A DNA stretch of 64,000 nucleotides from Bryopsis sp. KO-2023 (Eukaryota > Chlorophyta > Ulvophyceae > Bryopsidales > Bryopsidaceae): NCBI GenBank assembly GCA_030272585.1, contig BSYQ01000007.1, forward strand, positions 4,530,001 through 4,594,000, written 5' to 3'. The position numbers were made by a program, and so were the translations under genes. Shown piece after piece: positions 48,080 through 60,173 of this stretch. Position 1 is the stretch's first letter. Every line of letters starts with the position of its first letter. The notes under the pieces are model-generated. The model was not told where the DNA came from and made no database searches. It saw only the letters and a list, made by a program, of their open reading frames with translations.

Positions 48080-49189
48080 ACTGGTTTCGGAGCAAACCTC
48101 CCGTTCACCTCCGTTTCCTTCCCGGACCAAGCAATCGGGACCGCGTGCTTCCTGGTCCTGGAAGAAACCTCTTCCCGTGATGTGTGCTAACACAAGCGCC
48201 TACCTTCTAGGCACTTTTGAAGCGAAGGGGGGACACCCAGACACGGTACGTCGAGAGGGTCACCTCTAACGACTATTCTCTCGACTTACAGGAACGTCAC
48301 TTCCGCCAATCTTTCGAAGAGCCATCGTCCACACCACCAGTCCGCAAGGAGCATCTACTTCGTCTCCCAGAGGGACGAGCAGGTCGAACACTACGAACCT
48401 CTGTGACTCGCCCGCGAGAAAGGAAAAGAGTGAACTCGGACGGGCGAGATAGGTCCGGAAGAGCTGTACCTCAAGGACCGAGCTTATGTTCGAGAAGGAG
48501 AAAAGACTGTACTCTTACGGGCCAAGCACGAAGGAGTTCCAGCTTCTACCAAGTTTGCGTGCGTATTTATCGGCCGAACTGGTGGGAGGCTGTACTGTGG
48601 ATCATGAGTTATGGGACGAGAACGAACTAAATTGAACGAGTGGAACAGTACAAGTGGGCAAGAAAGGAAGAAGTCCGAGTAGTTCCACCTCACACGGCTT
48701 CGTTCAGCGTAAAAAGCGGAACGGAACGTGTGCTCTGGTTCTCGTACCACAAAACCTCAGACGAAGATCTTCTTTACCCGGACTTGTCTTCCAGCGTCTG
48801 GAGTCGCCAGCTGAAAAGTTTAAAGAGGTCAGCGAGCAAGGCAAGTAGGCTGAGTGCGTCAGAGAGCTCAAAGCACAGATCGAAGATGAGCCGAGGAAAT
48901 CCGGACGAGAAGGAAGAAGAAAATGGGTCTGAAGAAAGTCCAAGGACCAATACCTAGTTCCGCGGAAAAGCACACGAGTCGGGCGAATTCTTCGAAGAAC
49001 GCCTCAAAAAGTACAGATGAAGCAGATCTTCTGAGAAGATGAAGAAAAGGAAGTCCCAGGAGAAATGAGGAACTGGTGGTCCATCAATGCGGACTGAAGG
49101 AAGAGAACAAGAGCACGGAGCGCCATGCAGCTCGGTCTGCGAAAACACGTCGCACCGGTACCAAAGGAGCAAGCAGGTCGGACCAGCAA

Positions 49190-49320
49190 GAAGAACCACG
49201 GACAGGACGAGACGATACCAAAAAGCCAACTCGTGCGCGGACCGTCCTGGAGCAAGTAGAACCACGGACAGGACGAGACGATACCAAAAAGCCGCGCGCG
49301 GACCGTTCAGTCCTGGAGCG
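49190..49320. repeat. Tandem ~63-bp duplication inside the LTR element
   Basis: ACCACGGACAGGACGAGACG followed by ATACCAAAAAGCC occurs twice, near 49194 and 49260. Confidence 0.7.
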
Positions 49321-52300
49321 CATCATGTGCTCGATGATTGTACTAACCAACTCGTCCAGACTGAAGGACCCCAAGTACCACAAGGACGCCGACTCCCAGG
49401 AGACATTTTGCCACTACAGTCAGCCTTTGCGTCCAGCCCTGTTGCAGCCGTGGATCTGTTTCAGGTTGCTACGACAAATGGAAAAGAAGATGGAACCAAT
49501 GCGGACCACCGGCGACGGAAAAGATGGTCTACGACAAAAAGTGACCTATACAGAGCCAGTAGTGACAGTGAAGGCGGACTCCTGGTAGCCTCCACAAGAT
49601 CAGCCTAAGGGGCGCAAGGGGTGCTCAAAGGAGATGTATCGAGTAGCCTCGAGCGGGGCCACTCAAAGCAGCCAAGGCGACTTGAATGAAGACGGGACGA
49701 AGACACCAGTCAAAGCGTACCAGTGCTAGTTGAACTATAGTGCACGAGTTTCGCTTGTTTGAAAAGAGAACGTTTACGTTCAGAGGTCGCCGAGTTGTGT
49801 ACAAGTATCTGAGGACATATACAGGAATCTTTGTTTTTGGGCGTGAAAATGCCAACACGGACCGTCAAGGTTTTGGTTGGTGCTGAACCGCATTGCTGGT
49901 AGACTACGTTGTTTTGTAGTGACGAACGTTTGGTTGACGATGGAATTTTCTGTGAGGTCGCTATGACGAAGAGAAAAGAAAAGAAAAAGTGGTTGGCCGA
50001 AAAGAAAGAGTTTTGGCTGAGAAAATGTTGCTCTGCGGAAAAGAACAGAACAGAAGGACGATACATCGTTACTCACAGAATGTGAGGACGTTTTGGTTTT
50101 GTCTGGCATTGTCTGTTGCCCTTGTTATTGGAGTAAGGTTTTTCTGGTCGTTTCAACTCGGCCGTGAAAAAGAAGGCCGATGAGAAAAAAAAGAAGTTTG
50201 TCCAAGGGGAACAAGCCAGTCTACCATAGGAAAAAAGCCAGCCGAGTCTTATTCTGGAGGCGCACGGACTATTCAAGCCAAAACAAGGCTCATGTACCAC
50301 GGACGTGGACAACCCAGGACGAGAACGACCCAGGAGACCTCGTCCAGGCTTCAAGGACGTCGATGACCAGCGACACACGGACGTACACGTGACCAGAGGA
50401 ACGAGGACGGGAATATTTGAACGTCGGACCAATTACCTCGGACCGTGCCTCATGACGATTCTCGTTGTAAGCACGAGCAGCCAGAAAACTGTGCGTGCGT
50501 TAAGGGGTACAGGTCCACGGCCGGAAACATCAAAACGGCCAGGGCCACTGCAAAAAGAGGACCGTGTTATGTGCATGCTGACACCACCCCAAGCAAGCGG
50601 ACGAAGTTGCTCCAGCCATGAACGAAGCGCCGAGGAGTTCTGTATATTTCTGTACTGTGCTGCAAACGTCACAGTGGACCACTGTCGATACCACTGGAAA
50701 TAATGGTCGAGCTATCAAAATGAGCGACGAGACAACGCTGTACAAAGAAGGGTACTTGTCTCTGAAGCGGACGGACCGCCTGAAGAACTACACTACCTGG
50801 ACGCACTGAAGCAGGCACCTCCAAGAAACGATGTCCATGCGACACCATCCTCCATTAACGAGCTCATTGCGGCCAAAAGACAAAGGACCATCGACATATC
50901 ATTACACCAATGGGCCATGGCCGCAATAACAAAGACAAAGAACTCAGGGAAGATGAGGTCGGAACTTGGTGGCGTGGAAGGTAAAAAGAGTTCTCTCAGC
51001 GACAAATGGCGGTACACTATGCAACGATGCCTGAAGCTTGAAGAGCCTTGCGTGCAATCCATGGAACAAGAAATGCGCATGCAAAAAGGACGATGCACAG
51101 TGACTGAGAGGACAAAGCAAGGAGGAACGGAGACCGGGAGGACGACAAGGGAAAAACAACAAAAAGGTTAGGAGGGTGACCTGGGGAAAGTTATCACGAG
51201 AGAGAGAGAGAGACCTTCGCACCGCGAGACGATCCCACGTATGGGACGCGGCTGGACGAGCATGAACGCCGTCCTTAATGACGAAGTTAGCATTCGAGGG
51301 GAATGCAAGGTGCCTGCCTGCATGCAACGGGAGCGACGTCACAGACGCCCGGGGCGCACCTAGGAGAATACTCGTCCGAATAGGGTCGGACGAAGGTTGT
51401 GTTCAAAGGAGCGAATGCAACAGAGAGCTATCCAGTTCGAAAGGTCGAACGTGGATACAGCCATGTTGAGGAAAACAAGGCAGCGTTCTTTTGGGGCCTA
51501 GCCAAGGGGCAGGCAGAACGTGTTCCTTCACAGTGTGGGCTGTGAAGAGGGCCGACGCTCCTGAAGTCTGAAACTTCGTCTAGTAGGACGGTCAGGTGGT
51601 CGAGCGTAGCGTTTATTTTGGTTCGAAAAGGTTTTAGATAGTTAAGAGTTCTGGTACAGAACGAAAGATTTTGGGTTCTTTTGGGGTTTACAATTTTTTA
51701 TTCGATATGGAGTTTTCGACTCAACGACAAATGGCAGGTTTCTTTTGAACGAATAGGTTTTGGTTGCAAAAGAAAACGGACTGTCATACATTTGGGGTTG
51801 CATGTTCGAAAAAAAAAGAATACCTCTGGAAAGAGGAAGGCTGCTTTGACAAAAGGAAAAAAAAAAAAAAGAAAGAAGCTATTGTGAGATTTTCACAGAT
51901 ATGTTAGCCTTGGGGTCGATTTTGAACGATAAACAGGACAGACCTCGACCTTATTCTGATTTTGGACGATTATATCCCCATGCGTTTACGTCACTGACTA
52001 GTTATATTTCTGCTAAGAGGCAATTGGAATACTATTGAGTTGGAGTCACCGAGCAGGATGCTCAGGGACATGTGTTCATGCACTCGAGAAAGAGCTTCGA
52101 GTCGGACGACATGAAGACAGAAGTTCGTTTCGACGACGCATGAACCAGGACCAACATGGAGTGTGTGGAGACCGTTCAACGAGGACAGGACGCTTGCTGC
52201 CAAACGAGTATTGACAGGACACTGCAGGAATAGCATTGAGTACACCATTGAGCTGAGACGACGCCTACACCTCATGTGAACGAAGACCAGGGCCAGGGCC

Positions 52301-55300
52301 AATGGCTCAGGGGGCGTGCTTTGAGCAGGATTCATGCTTTGGCCAGGGAGCGTTTGGGGCGTGCTTTGAACGTGTTTTGGACGTGGAGGGCGAACTTACC
52401 TACCACCCAAACGAGTCTCAAGAAAAACACAACAGTCGTCAGTGGAGTTCTCAGCAACACTGGATCTGCGGAGTTGACCTGTTTCTTCGATGAGAAGAGG
52501 CTGCTTGTGATCCTGCTCACTCCTCTTCGGACGCTACACATCCTGTGGCCAAAACAAATCTGCTGGCCATTTGGCTTACCAACGTTTTGGAGGGCCAAAA
52601 CTCGTTGGGGGAGGAGGCACAAGTGGATGCAGAAGTGGAACGACATGCGATAAAAAGGGAACCAGCCCATTGAACAAAGTAATTATACTGGTGGGATCGT
52701 CCCAACGGAGCCGGACGCATTTCCTTCTCCACCAGTTCGAACCAACATGCGGACCTAAAGAGGTTTGCATTGCGCTAAGTGGCCAACGAGCCACACCAGA
52801 GGCTAGCAACACCAAGGACAGTTGTTGAGCCGACTTGATCACGCCGAACACAAGAGGTATCACGGCAGAGGAAGGACCGTGGACCATCTTGCTCGGGCAA
52901 TCGCAATGGACTGGGTGATGGTATGAGGATACGCCAGGACGCCGGCGGAAAGGTTGCTGAACCGACCTCGCTTCACCAAGCAAGGAGGAGCACATCACCA
53001 TGAGTCTCAAGAAGAACTAAACACAGTTCATGAGATTCGCGGCCGTTGCTGATTGCGGACGATAGGAGGATCAAGGATGCACAAGTTTGTACCAAGTATA
53101 AATACGGCCGGAAAAGGAATTTCCTAAGGCTCGAATACATGGCTACACTTGAGGCACAATAAAGGATTATCCACACGCATCACCAAGCTATCTCAGCTCA
53201 AGAACAGGGAGTACATATCAACGAGTACGATCACTGAATCTAGAAGTGATTGTGGACGAGGAGCTCGATTGAAATTGGAGCTCGAAGAAAGCGTAAAGGG
53301 AATTCTGTACACGAGCTAAGCTCTACAAGATGTGGACCATCGAGGGGAAGCAAAAGCTCGAAGAATTCATATTCTAGTGACGTTTAGGCTTGGGCCTGGA
53401 ATCAAGATATCTTGGAACATAAGCTTGTCTTGTGCTTTGGACGAAAGTCAAGACTATTCAGGAAGACCCGTACGAGGAGGGTGGAGACGGAGTGAGTGTA
53501 AAGTCAAACTCGTCCCAGTGGAGGGCCGGAATGGGACGGATCGAGTCCGCTGCCACGAGTTTGGTGAGGTGTCTCCAGCTCGTACGAACTGGATAGATTG
53601 ACCCGAGAGAAGAGCAAGACAAAGCTTATTGATGTGAAGAAGAGTTCGATGATATGACGATCGAGCGAGACAGTTTGAGTCCATTAATGGAACCAGGAGA
53701 AAGTCTTTTGATGGAAGAAGGTCGGCGAAAACAGTGACCTCTAAAAAGGACGACCAAGACGACGAAAAGGAACGGGACAGAATGGTCGTGATACCAGCGG
53801 GAATTAAGCAATGGATGAAGATCTATTGGCTGGACTAAAACGAAAGGAAATTGGAAATGGCCCAAGGAGAAGGACCCTTGGACGAAGAAACTCACAGATG
53901 CAGAAGAAGTGGTAAAGACTTGAAGTAACAAGCTGTTGACAAAAGAACTGTGGAAGTCAGGGACTGAAGGTCTGGTTCAGGAAGACAGGGTACGAGCAGG
54001 ACTTGAACCAACGCCACTGAAACAAAAGCCATGTGAAGCGTGACAATAGTTGTCGTCAGTGAAGGAAAGAAGTTTATCGAACGGGCAAAGAAGTCGTCAC
54101 ACAACAAGAGTTCGTCGGTCGGGGACAAGACTTCACTGTCCGAACAAAAGAGTTCGTCGAACGAAGACAAGAGTTCGCTGGCCGGGCAGAGGAGACCTTT
54201 GAACGGGGACAGGAGTGAGCTGACCGGAAAAGAACAGTTTGTTGGACGAGAGTCCGTCAGGCTGGGAACGTCGGCCAAGTTGAACCCCCACTGTCCCAGT
54301 CGAACGAATGACACTTCAAAGTGTGCCATGCTCGTACCAAACGGGTGATCGAGTCAGCTATGGACGAAGGTGGAAACGCTTCGCCAATAGGCACACGCAC
54401 CAGCACTCGTCCGAGTCGATAATGTAGCCTTGGGCACGATGCAACTGAGAAATCAACAGGACCAGCACCTGGACAGCGCAGAAGCGAGCGGACGAGGTGA
54501 CTGGCGCAAGGCACGAGCTTTTACGAGTGTGGACGAACGGTACAGTGCACTGGCGTTGAGGACGAGTCGTCACTGAGCACCTCTCGACGCGACTGGTGCA
54601 GAGGCCAGTGGACGAAGTAGACCAAAGGCGCGCCTGAACGAAGAAGCTGACGCACACTTCGGACATGGTAGACGAGACTTTTGACGACCACGTACCACCC
54701 TGCAGCAAAACGCTACCACCAAAGGAGACAACCCTGACTTCACAATGATCATCATCACCACATCACCAAGGAGAGGAACAAATCCTCAGACACCATGTGA
54801 GAGAAATCAGCGTGAGAAGATGTTGCGGACGAACACTTCTGGCAACACGGACGACACTCCGGATGACCAAGGACCAACAGAAGGGCAAACCTTGAACTCG
54901 GACGACTACGTCCGAGAAGGCATAACTAAGCGACTATTGATCCAAATGACTTGTACAAGGTACCGTTGGATGCGAAATTAAACAGGCTATCCACCGAAGG
55001 TTGTTTCAGAGTAGTCGAAAAAGTACTGAAGCAGTTCTGCCTGAAAAAGTGAGTCGAGGTCACAGGTATTCGGCCAAGTCTTTTTGGACAAACCGAGTTT
55101 ATGCGGGACAGTTGAGTTTACTTGTTCCCTTTGATTTTTGTGGTTCCGGTGGTCGGGAACTTTATATTTGTGTTTATGGTTGATTGTTTTATCGGCATTA
55201 TGCCAGTCGAAGTGTCGAGATATTTTTCGCTGCAAGCCAATAGGTACAGCGCCCAGTATCGACCTGGATATTTCGACTGTGGTTGGATAATGCACTGAGT

Positions 55301-55614
55301 AAGGAATTGTAGGATGAACGACCACACTTGTGGAAAGCACTGTGGGGTATAAATGTTCAGTTGATTTCAAGAGGAACGACACTAGTCGTCAGGATATTGT
55401 TTCGGATGTGAAAGAACGGTTGTGGACTTCACAGAGTGGAGTACAAACGGAATTTGTTTTTGAGAGACGTGAAGGAGGGAAGTGAATATTGAACGAGGGA
55501 CAAGTTTTGGACTATATTATTGTTCAGTGATATTCCTTTAAGAAAACACAGGGAAGGTTTTGGTCTAACCCCCCACATTCACGAGGGCGTGAACTCGTGG
55601 GGGGAGGGAGTAGT

Positions 55615-55869
55615 TGATACGAACATTTTATGTTCGTAGTGGTTGTCCGTGACTGGATTACTTCCGTACCATTTGGTCGGACGAGATCTTGTCCATCCCA
55701 GTTGACTCAGTTTGATCGACTGGGACGGGGACGAGATCCCTCGATCTCGCCCCGGACAGACCCTATAAGTACCGTCCCTAAACCACAAACCTAACTCTCT
55801 TATTCTCCCTCAACAACCTCGTGATCCCTACAAAGGCACCCGGCCCTTTGGGGCCTCGACTTTGTATCA
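55615..55869 (+). repeat. Right LTR
   Basis: Appears identical to the left LTR by eye over its whole length, so insertion was very recent relative to the substitution rate. Confidence 0.95.
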
Positions 55870-56026
55870 CAAATGCTCTTTTTCTGGCCATATCCTGCAC
55901 ACCAAAAAGCAACACAACATTATAAATAATTTCCAATGGATCAATCAGCCCAGCCACAAAATCAACAAATTCCCTGGGCCAGCCAACATTTATTTGTCGG
56001 AATTGTCCAGATCAAATCATCTATTA

Positions 56027-56755
56027 CAGTATAAACGCGTTTGTAAGGAACGCCGACGATTGGGCAGCCTGGCACGTTCCTTGTAATGCTACCCACGTGT
56101 TCGCTCATCCAGCCTTGTTGCTTGTGGGAGCGTTCCTTGTAGTACTAATAGCACCTTTCCCAGCCTTCGTTCCTTGTTCTCAACGCGATTTTCTGTGAGA
56201 CCCTTACATAATGATGATTCACTTTTCGTCACTCTCTGATCGCATTCACGCTTCCCAACTCATCCACGCTGACCCACACCGGCTCAAGACAACGCACCGC
56301 GAAGCGTGAGCAGTGGGAAAGGTACGAGGCCGACTCGTCGCGCTATGAAGGTCTCTGAAGCCTTAAGCGAGCTGGGGGTCTTGTACGAAAAGGGGGTCTT
56401 GTCGAAGGAATTTGAAAATGGAAGTGATCAAATCGAAAGTGAGAGTGATCACGAAAAGAGTGACACTGGAAGCGATGAGGGGGAGGTTTGGTCTGTGCTC
56501 TCCGATAGTGGTGACTCGAGTGGTGAAGATAATAGCAATTTGCCCAGGGGAGAGAGCGTGAATGGATGAGGATATGTAATGTTTCTTTGGATTAGTTCCT
56601 TAACTTATCGTTCCTTAACTTATCGTTCCTTATTTAGTTAATAAACGAAATTCTAGCCGTTCGTTCCTTGCAATGGTATTCCTTCTGCAATCACTAAGCC
56701 TTTTTTCTAGCCTAGCGTTGCTTCCAGGGTGTTCCTTACAAACGCGTTTATACTG
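56027..56755. mobile_element. pogo/Tc1-mariner-like MITE
   Basis: Perfect 25-bp terminal inverted repeats start CAGTATAAACGCGTTTG (56027) and end at 56755 in inverse, flanked by TA on both sides. CAGT termini and a TA target are typical of Tc1-mariner, and CAGTATAA resembles pogo. Many GTTCCTT motifs lie inside. An 87-codon acidic frame (56306-56569, ESESDHEKSDTGSDEGE) could be the acidic C-terminus left from a pogo-type transposase. No DDE core is seen. It sits in an intron of the pseudogene. Confidence 0.8.
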
Positions 56756-58214
56756 TACCTATTTTCATACCTTTATTTCTTTTCCTGTCAGTCTGAAAAA
56801 GTATATATGTCCACTAAATTCACAACGGGATTTATAAAGTTGTGATGCCAATTTTTGTCCAGCGGATTAAGAATTCATGACAAAATCAAGAGAGGATTTC
56901 GGTATGTGGAAAAATTGAAGTGAGAATTGTATGGAAAAGAACAAAAAAGAGATCTTTTGGCTTTTCAGGGGGGCCTGATTGCTAAGTGATTTCATACCTC
57001 TTGCTGGTGCTGCTCGTCAGTTTTTTTCCACCTCTGATGAATATTTTTCTCCTTTTCCGTTGCTGTTTTCTTCCTCAGATTCAACGGGCAGCGTATCAGA
57101 CTCGATCTGAATTTCATGGCACAGGTATTTTTATCAAAGGTCTGTCATAACTTAACAAACCTCATACGAATTCTTTTCAACGAAATCATTTTTTTCACAC
57201 GCTCTTACTATCTCCGAGTAGTAGTCATCCGTCCCGAAAGCTTCTTCTTCATTCGCAATCGCTTACACCAGAGCTGACGCTATTATCCCCAGTATACCCA
57301 TCGGCACTAGCATTTCCTTGTATTCAAGAAACACATTTTGGTTTTTGTGGGGAAACGGGTGCTGATGCCCGATCATCATATCAAAGTCACTCATCCAACA
57401 CATCAATGTATTCCACAATAACATCCTTGAAGAGAAGGGAGGTCGCTGGAAGATGCATGTATGACACAAGAGTTTTAAAAAAGAGAGATCAGTTTCCTTG
57501 AGTCACCAGATGCGAAGAACCAACTCACCTTTTGTTCATCGCCATCTTGTTGAAGCTGTCCAAGTTCTTCAAGGCTTCCAATATCTTCTCTCTCTCCTGC
57601 AAGTAACAACAACATACACACAAATATTATCAACTCCCAATCTTAAACCCAGGAAAATGTTACAAACATGAAAGAAAACGATGGTGATTTTCTGGCAGCC
57701 CATCTTGTCGATGGTTGCATGAGATTTTCAGGCGCAGAAAAGTAAAAACAGAAATCCATTCCCCCCCCCCCCCCTTTTGGGGAACAGGTCTGCTGATATG
57801 GATCTGATTCCTTAGCATAAACCACTGGGGGCATCCATTGCCCCCCCCCCCCCAAAAAAAAAAAAGAAAGGAAAGGAAAATGAAACAGAAATTCCTCAGA
57901 TATTTGCATGCTTTTGAACAAAAGAACTTGATTTTCTTGAAGACAAAAGAAGGACAGCATTTCTCACCTCCGAGGTCTGTACCCTCCTGTCATGACTGGT
58001 CACCTGTGGAAATTGGCACATTGATCTTCACTCAACATCACATCCATCCAAAAATCCTGACACTCTGATGCACGACGTCTAATTGACGATTTTACTTGAC
58101 GTCTTTGAAGTGACGACTGAAAGAAACAACGCCCAAGCCTACCTTTCGCCAAACGTTGCCCAGTATCCACTCCAGAAGCGCCAGAGTCAGAGCCGCCACA
58201 GCGTAGGACAACAT

Positions 58215-60173
58215 ATCGCCAAGATAGAAAGAACGATGCGTATGCAAAGAACTTCTTTGAAAGCGGGTAAGACCAGAAAAGACGTCAGCTGGCTATATAC
58301 TGAAACTGTTCTACGGTTATGGAGTTTTTGTAAGTTCACCTGAACTTCTTGGTTCTGACAGAAAGAGCGTGCGGGAGTCGAACCCGCTGCCAGCAGCCGC
58401 GCCGCCTTTCTTCCTTGCCCCTGGTCGAGGCAGAGTGACTTCAGCGTGGCAGCAGACGAAATAATACTCTTAAGCACCTTCGACAAAGCGTGTTTTTTCA
58501 CTGAGAAACGAAATAGACAAAGGCTCACATGGTGTGCGAAGGGAGACTTCCTGCAAAGATCGAGCGGCGGCTCTATTCCTTCCAGTGAAACTTCAAAAAC
58601 ACGAGCTAGCCCCTATCGGGATCGGGAATGAACACAGGCTTGCAGTGGAAGCAAACTCAACGTTACGTTAACTTGGCGTTATGGCTTTTTTCTTCTCCTC
58701 TGCTGGTGCTGTAACGCGCGCGCACATTGACAAGCACAACTGAAGCTGTTTCGATTCCAGGAAACTGGGCTGCTCACCAAACAAGCTTTGCAAGACAATG
58801 CCCTTATAGCGCCATCGTACAAAAAGAGAGCCTGGTGGTAACTGATGGTCCGCCTGCTCGCCATGTTTCCCTTGCAAATGCAAAATATATGACCTGCACA
58901 TCGACGTGTCAATACCACTGCAGTGATGGGTTATTGCCAATTCAACAATCTGAATCTGATCTGATTCAGGCCTTTACATATCAAATTGAAAGAAAGTGTG
59001 CCCACCAAAAAAAAGTGAAAAAAAAGCGATCAGGTTTATTGATTTATTCTGTATTGAGTGTTCTGGGGAGGTTCTTTTATTTCCCTTGTTTGTGTTGTCA
59101 GCTTTCAAGTTTCCCTTCAAAAACTAGTTGTAAAAAATTGGACACTCTTCTTGATCCCATCCTCGATCATAGAGATACAGTACTCCTGGGTGGTTCATCA
59201 TCATCCAACCTCAATTCTTTTGCTGACAATCATGATCATGATGCATTGCCATTCCTTCAGTTTCTGCTCAGCCGAAGCCGACTTAAGTCGACAAGCTTGT
59301 TATTTCAAAAACAACACAGCCTTTACCAGATTTCATCCTGCTGCCCAGTACTAACCGACAAGACGCCGGGCTCAGAAGCTGGGCTTGTTGCGCTCTTTAA
59401 GTCCCCGCCTCACGCATGGTTCATGCATAAAGCATGATCAAGCAAAATGGCTGCTCAGCGCCGCCGGTCGATCGGCTTTTTGTTGCAGCGGAGCGGCCTC
59501 GCATCTCCGCAATCCTGCGTTTGTTTGTTTTCTACAAGCTCAGGTCACCTCATTAAGGAACCCCAAGAAACCTTGGCACAAACTTGCCACTCTTTTTGGC
59601 CATTATGCCACGGACTTTCATCTCGACTGCTTCAGTTTCCAAACCATCGACGCATCCCGACTGAACTCTGAAATGAGAAGCACAGGCACAGCCCCTGGGA
59701 TGCAAAATTCCATTGGCATCCACCATCAACGCGGGAGCGTTAAGGTTTGCTACCAGTGCTTCCATGCGTTGTGTGGACTCCCAACACAGCAGGAGCGAGC
59801 TAGTGTTTATGAAGTTGTACGGGAGAATAAATCTCGCCACTCGTTCTTTTTGGGAAGTCTCCCTGCACATACTCCTGCTCGTCAGGAAGTTGCCAGGGGA
59901 GCCTTGGGTTTCCTTGTTTCTCTGCTGCTTTCTTTCGTCTGCCGCCACGCTGAAGTCACTCTGCCTCGACCTAAGGCGGAAAAGAAGGGCGGCGCGGCTG
60001 CTTGCTGTGGGTTCGACTCCCGCACGCTCTTTCTGGCAGAAACGCGAAGTTCAGGTGATCTTACAGAAACTCCATAACCGTAGAACAATTTCAGGATATA
60101 GCCAGCGGACGTCTTTCCTGGTGTTACCCACCGAGTCGTAAGGTTCTGGTTTGTTTGTTCCGGTTCTTTGACG
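58215..60173. repeat. Head-to-head spacer with inverted T-arm-bearing promoter repeats
   Basis: The 5' flank of paralog B (58215-58700, read on minus) and of paralog C (about 59700-60173, plus) are inverted copies. Shared blocks include TTTCGTCTGC, CACGCTGAAGTCACTCTGCC, GGCGGCGCGGCTGCT, the T-arm motif and CCATAACCGTAGAAC. T-arm motifs are at 58371-58387 (minus GCGGG-TTCGACT-CCCGC) and 60007-60023 (plus GTGGG-TTCGACT-CCCGC). The middle and edges also match 13790-14340. Confidence 0.65.

Larger units (their letters stand above)
47825..55869 (+). mobile_element. Young non-autonomous LTR retrotransposon (8045 bp)
   Basis: Two 255-bp direct repeats (47825-48079 and 55615-55869) begin TGATAC and end GTATCA. 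I see no difference between them. A 5-bp duplication CAAAT flanks the element (47820-47824 and 55870-55874). A candidate primer-binding site TGGTTTCGGAGC (48082-48093), resembling the initiator-Met tRNA type, follows the left LTR. A purine tract (55599-55610) precedes the right LTR. Internal open frames are short and none shows protease, RT, RNase H or integrase motifs that I can recognise, so it must be mobilised in trans (LARD-like). Confidence 0.93.
47339..58214 (-). pseudogene. Paralog B of the unrecognised family, split by a retrotransposon
   Basis: Exons on the minus strand: 58143-58214 (ATG and hydrophobic ALTLALLEWILGNVW), 57968-58003, about 57529-57596 (REKILEALK coiled coil), 57209-57262, 57032-57106 (acidic), one exon split into 55870-55894 and 47722-47819, 47478-47598, and 47339-47379 (TGA). 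Removing the insert and one target duplication restores a 123-nt exon, the same length as in paralog A. Besides the insert, the acceptor before 57262 reads AA where the intact paralog has AG, and exon 3 is 68 nt, so the frame does not close. It is therefore called a pseudogene. Sequence is closest to paralog A (FESLK, DGAITG, VIVEEL), and exon order matches paralog C. Confidence 0.8.

Noticed and set aside
48094-55598. gag-pol genes inside the LTR element
   Set aside because: Both strands were read for RT, RNase H, integrase, protease and zinc-knuckle motifs. Only short unconnected frames were seen.
56306-56569. Independent 87-residue acidic protein gene
   Set aside because: It lies wholly inside the pogo-like element and most likely is a transposase remnant.
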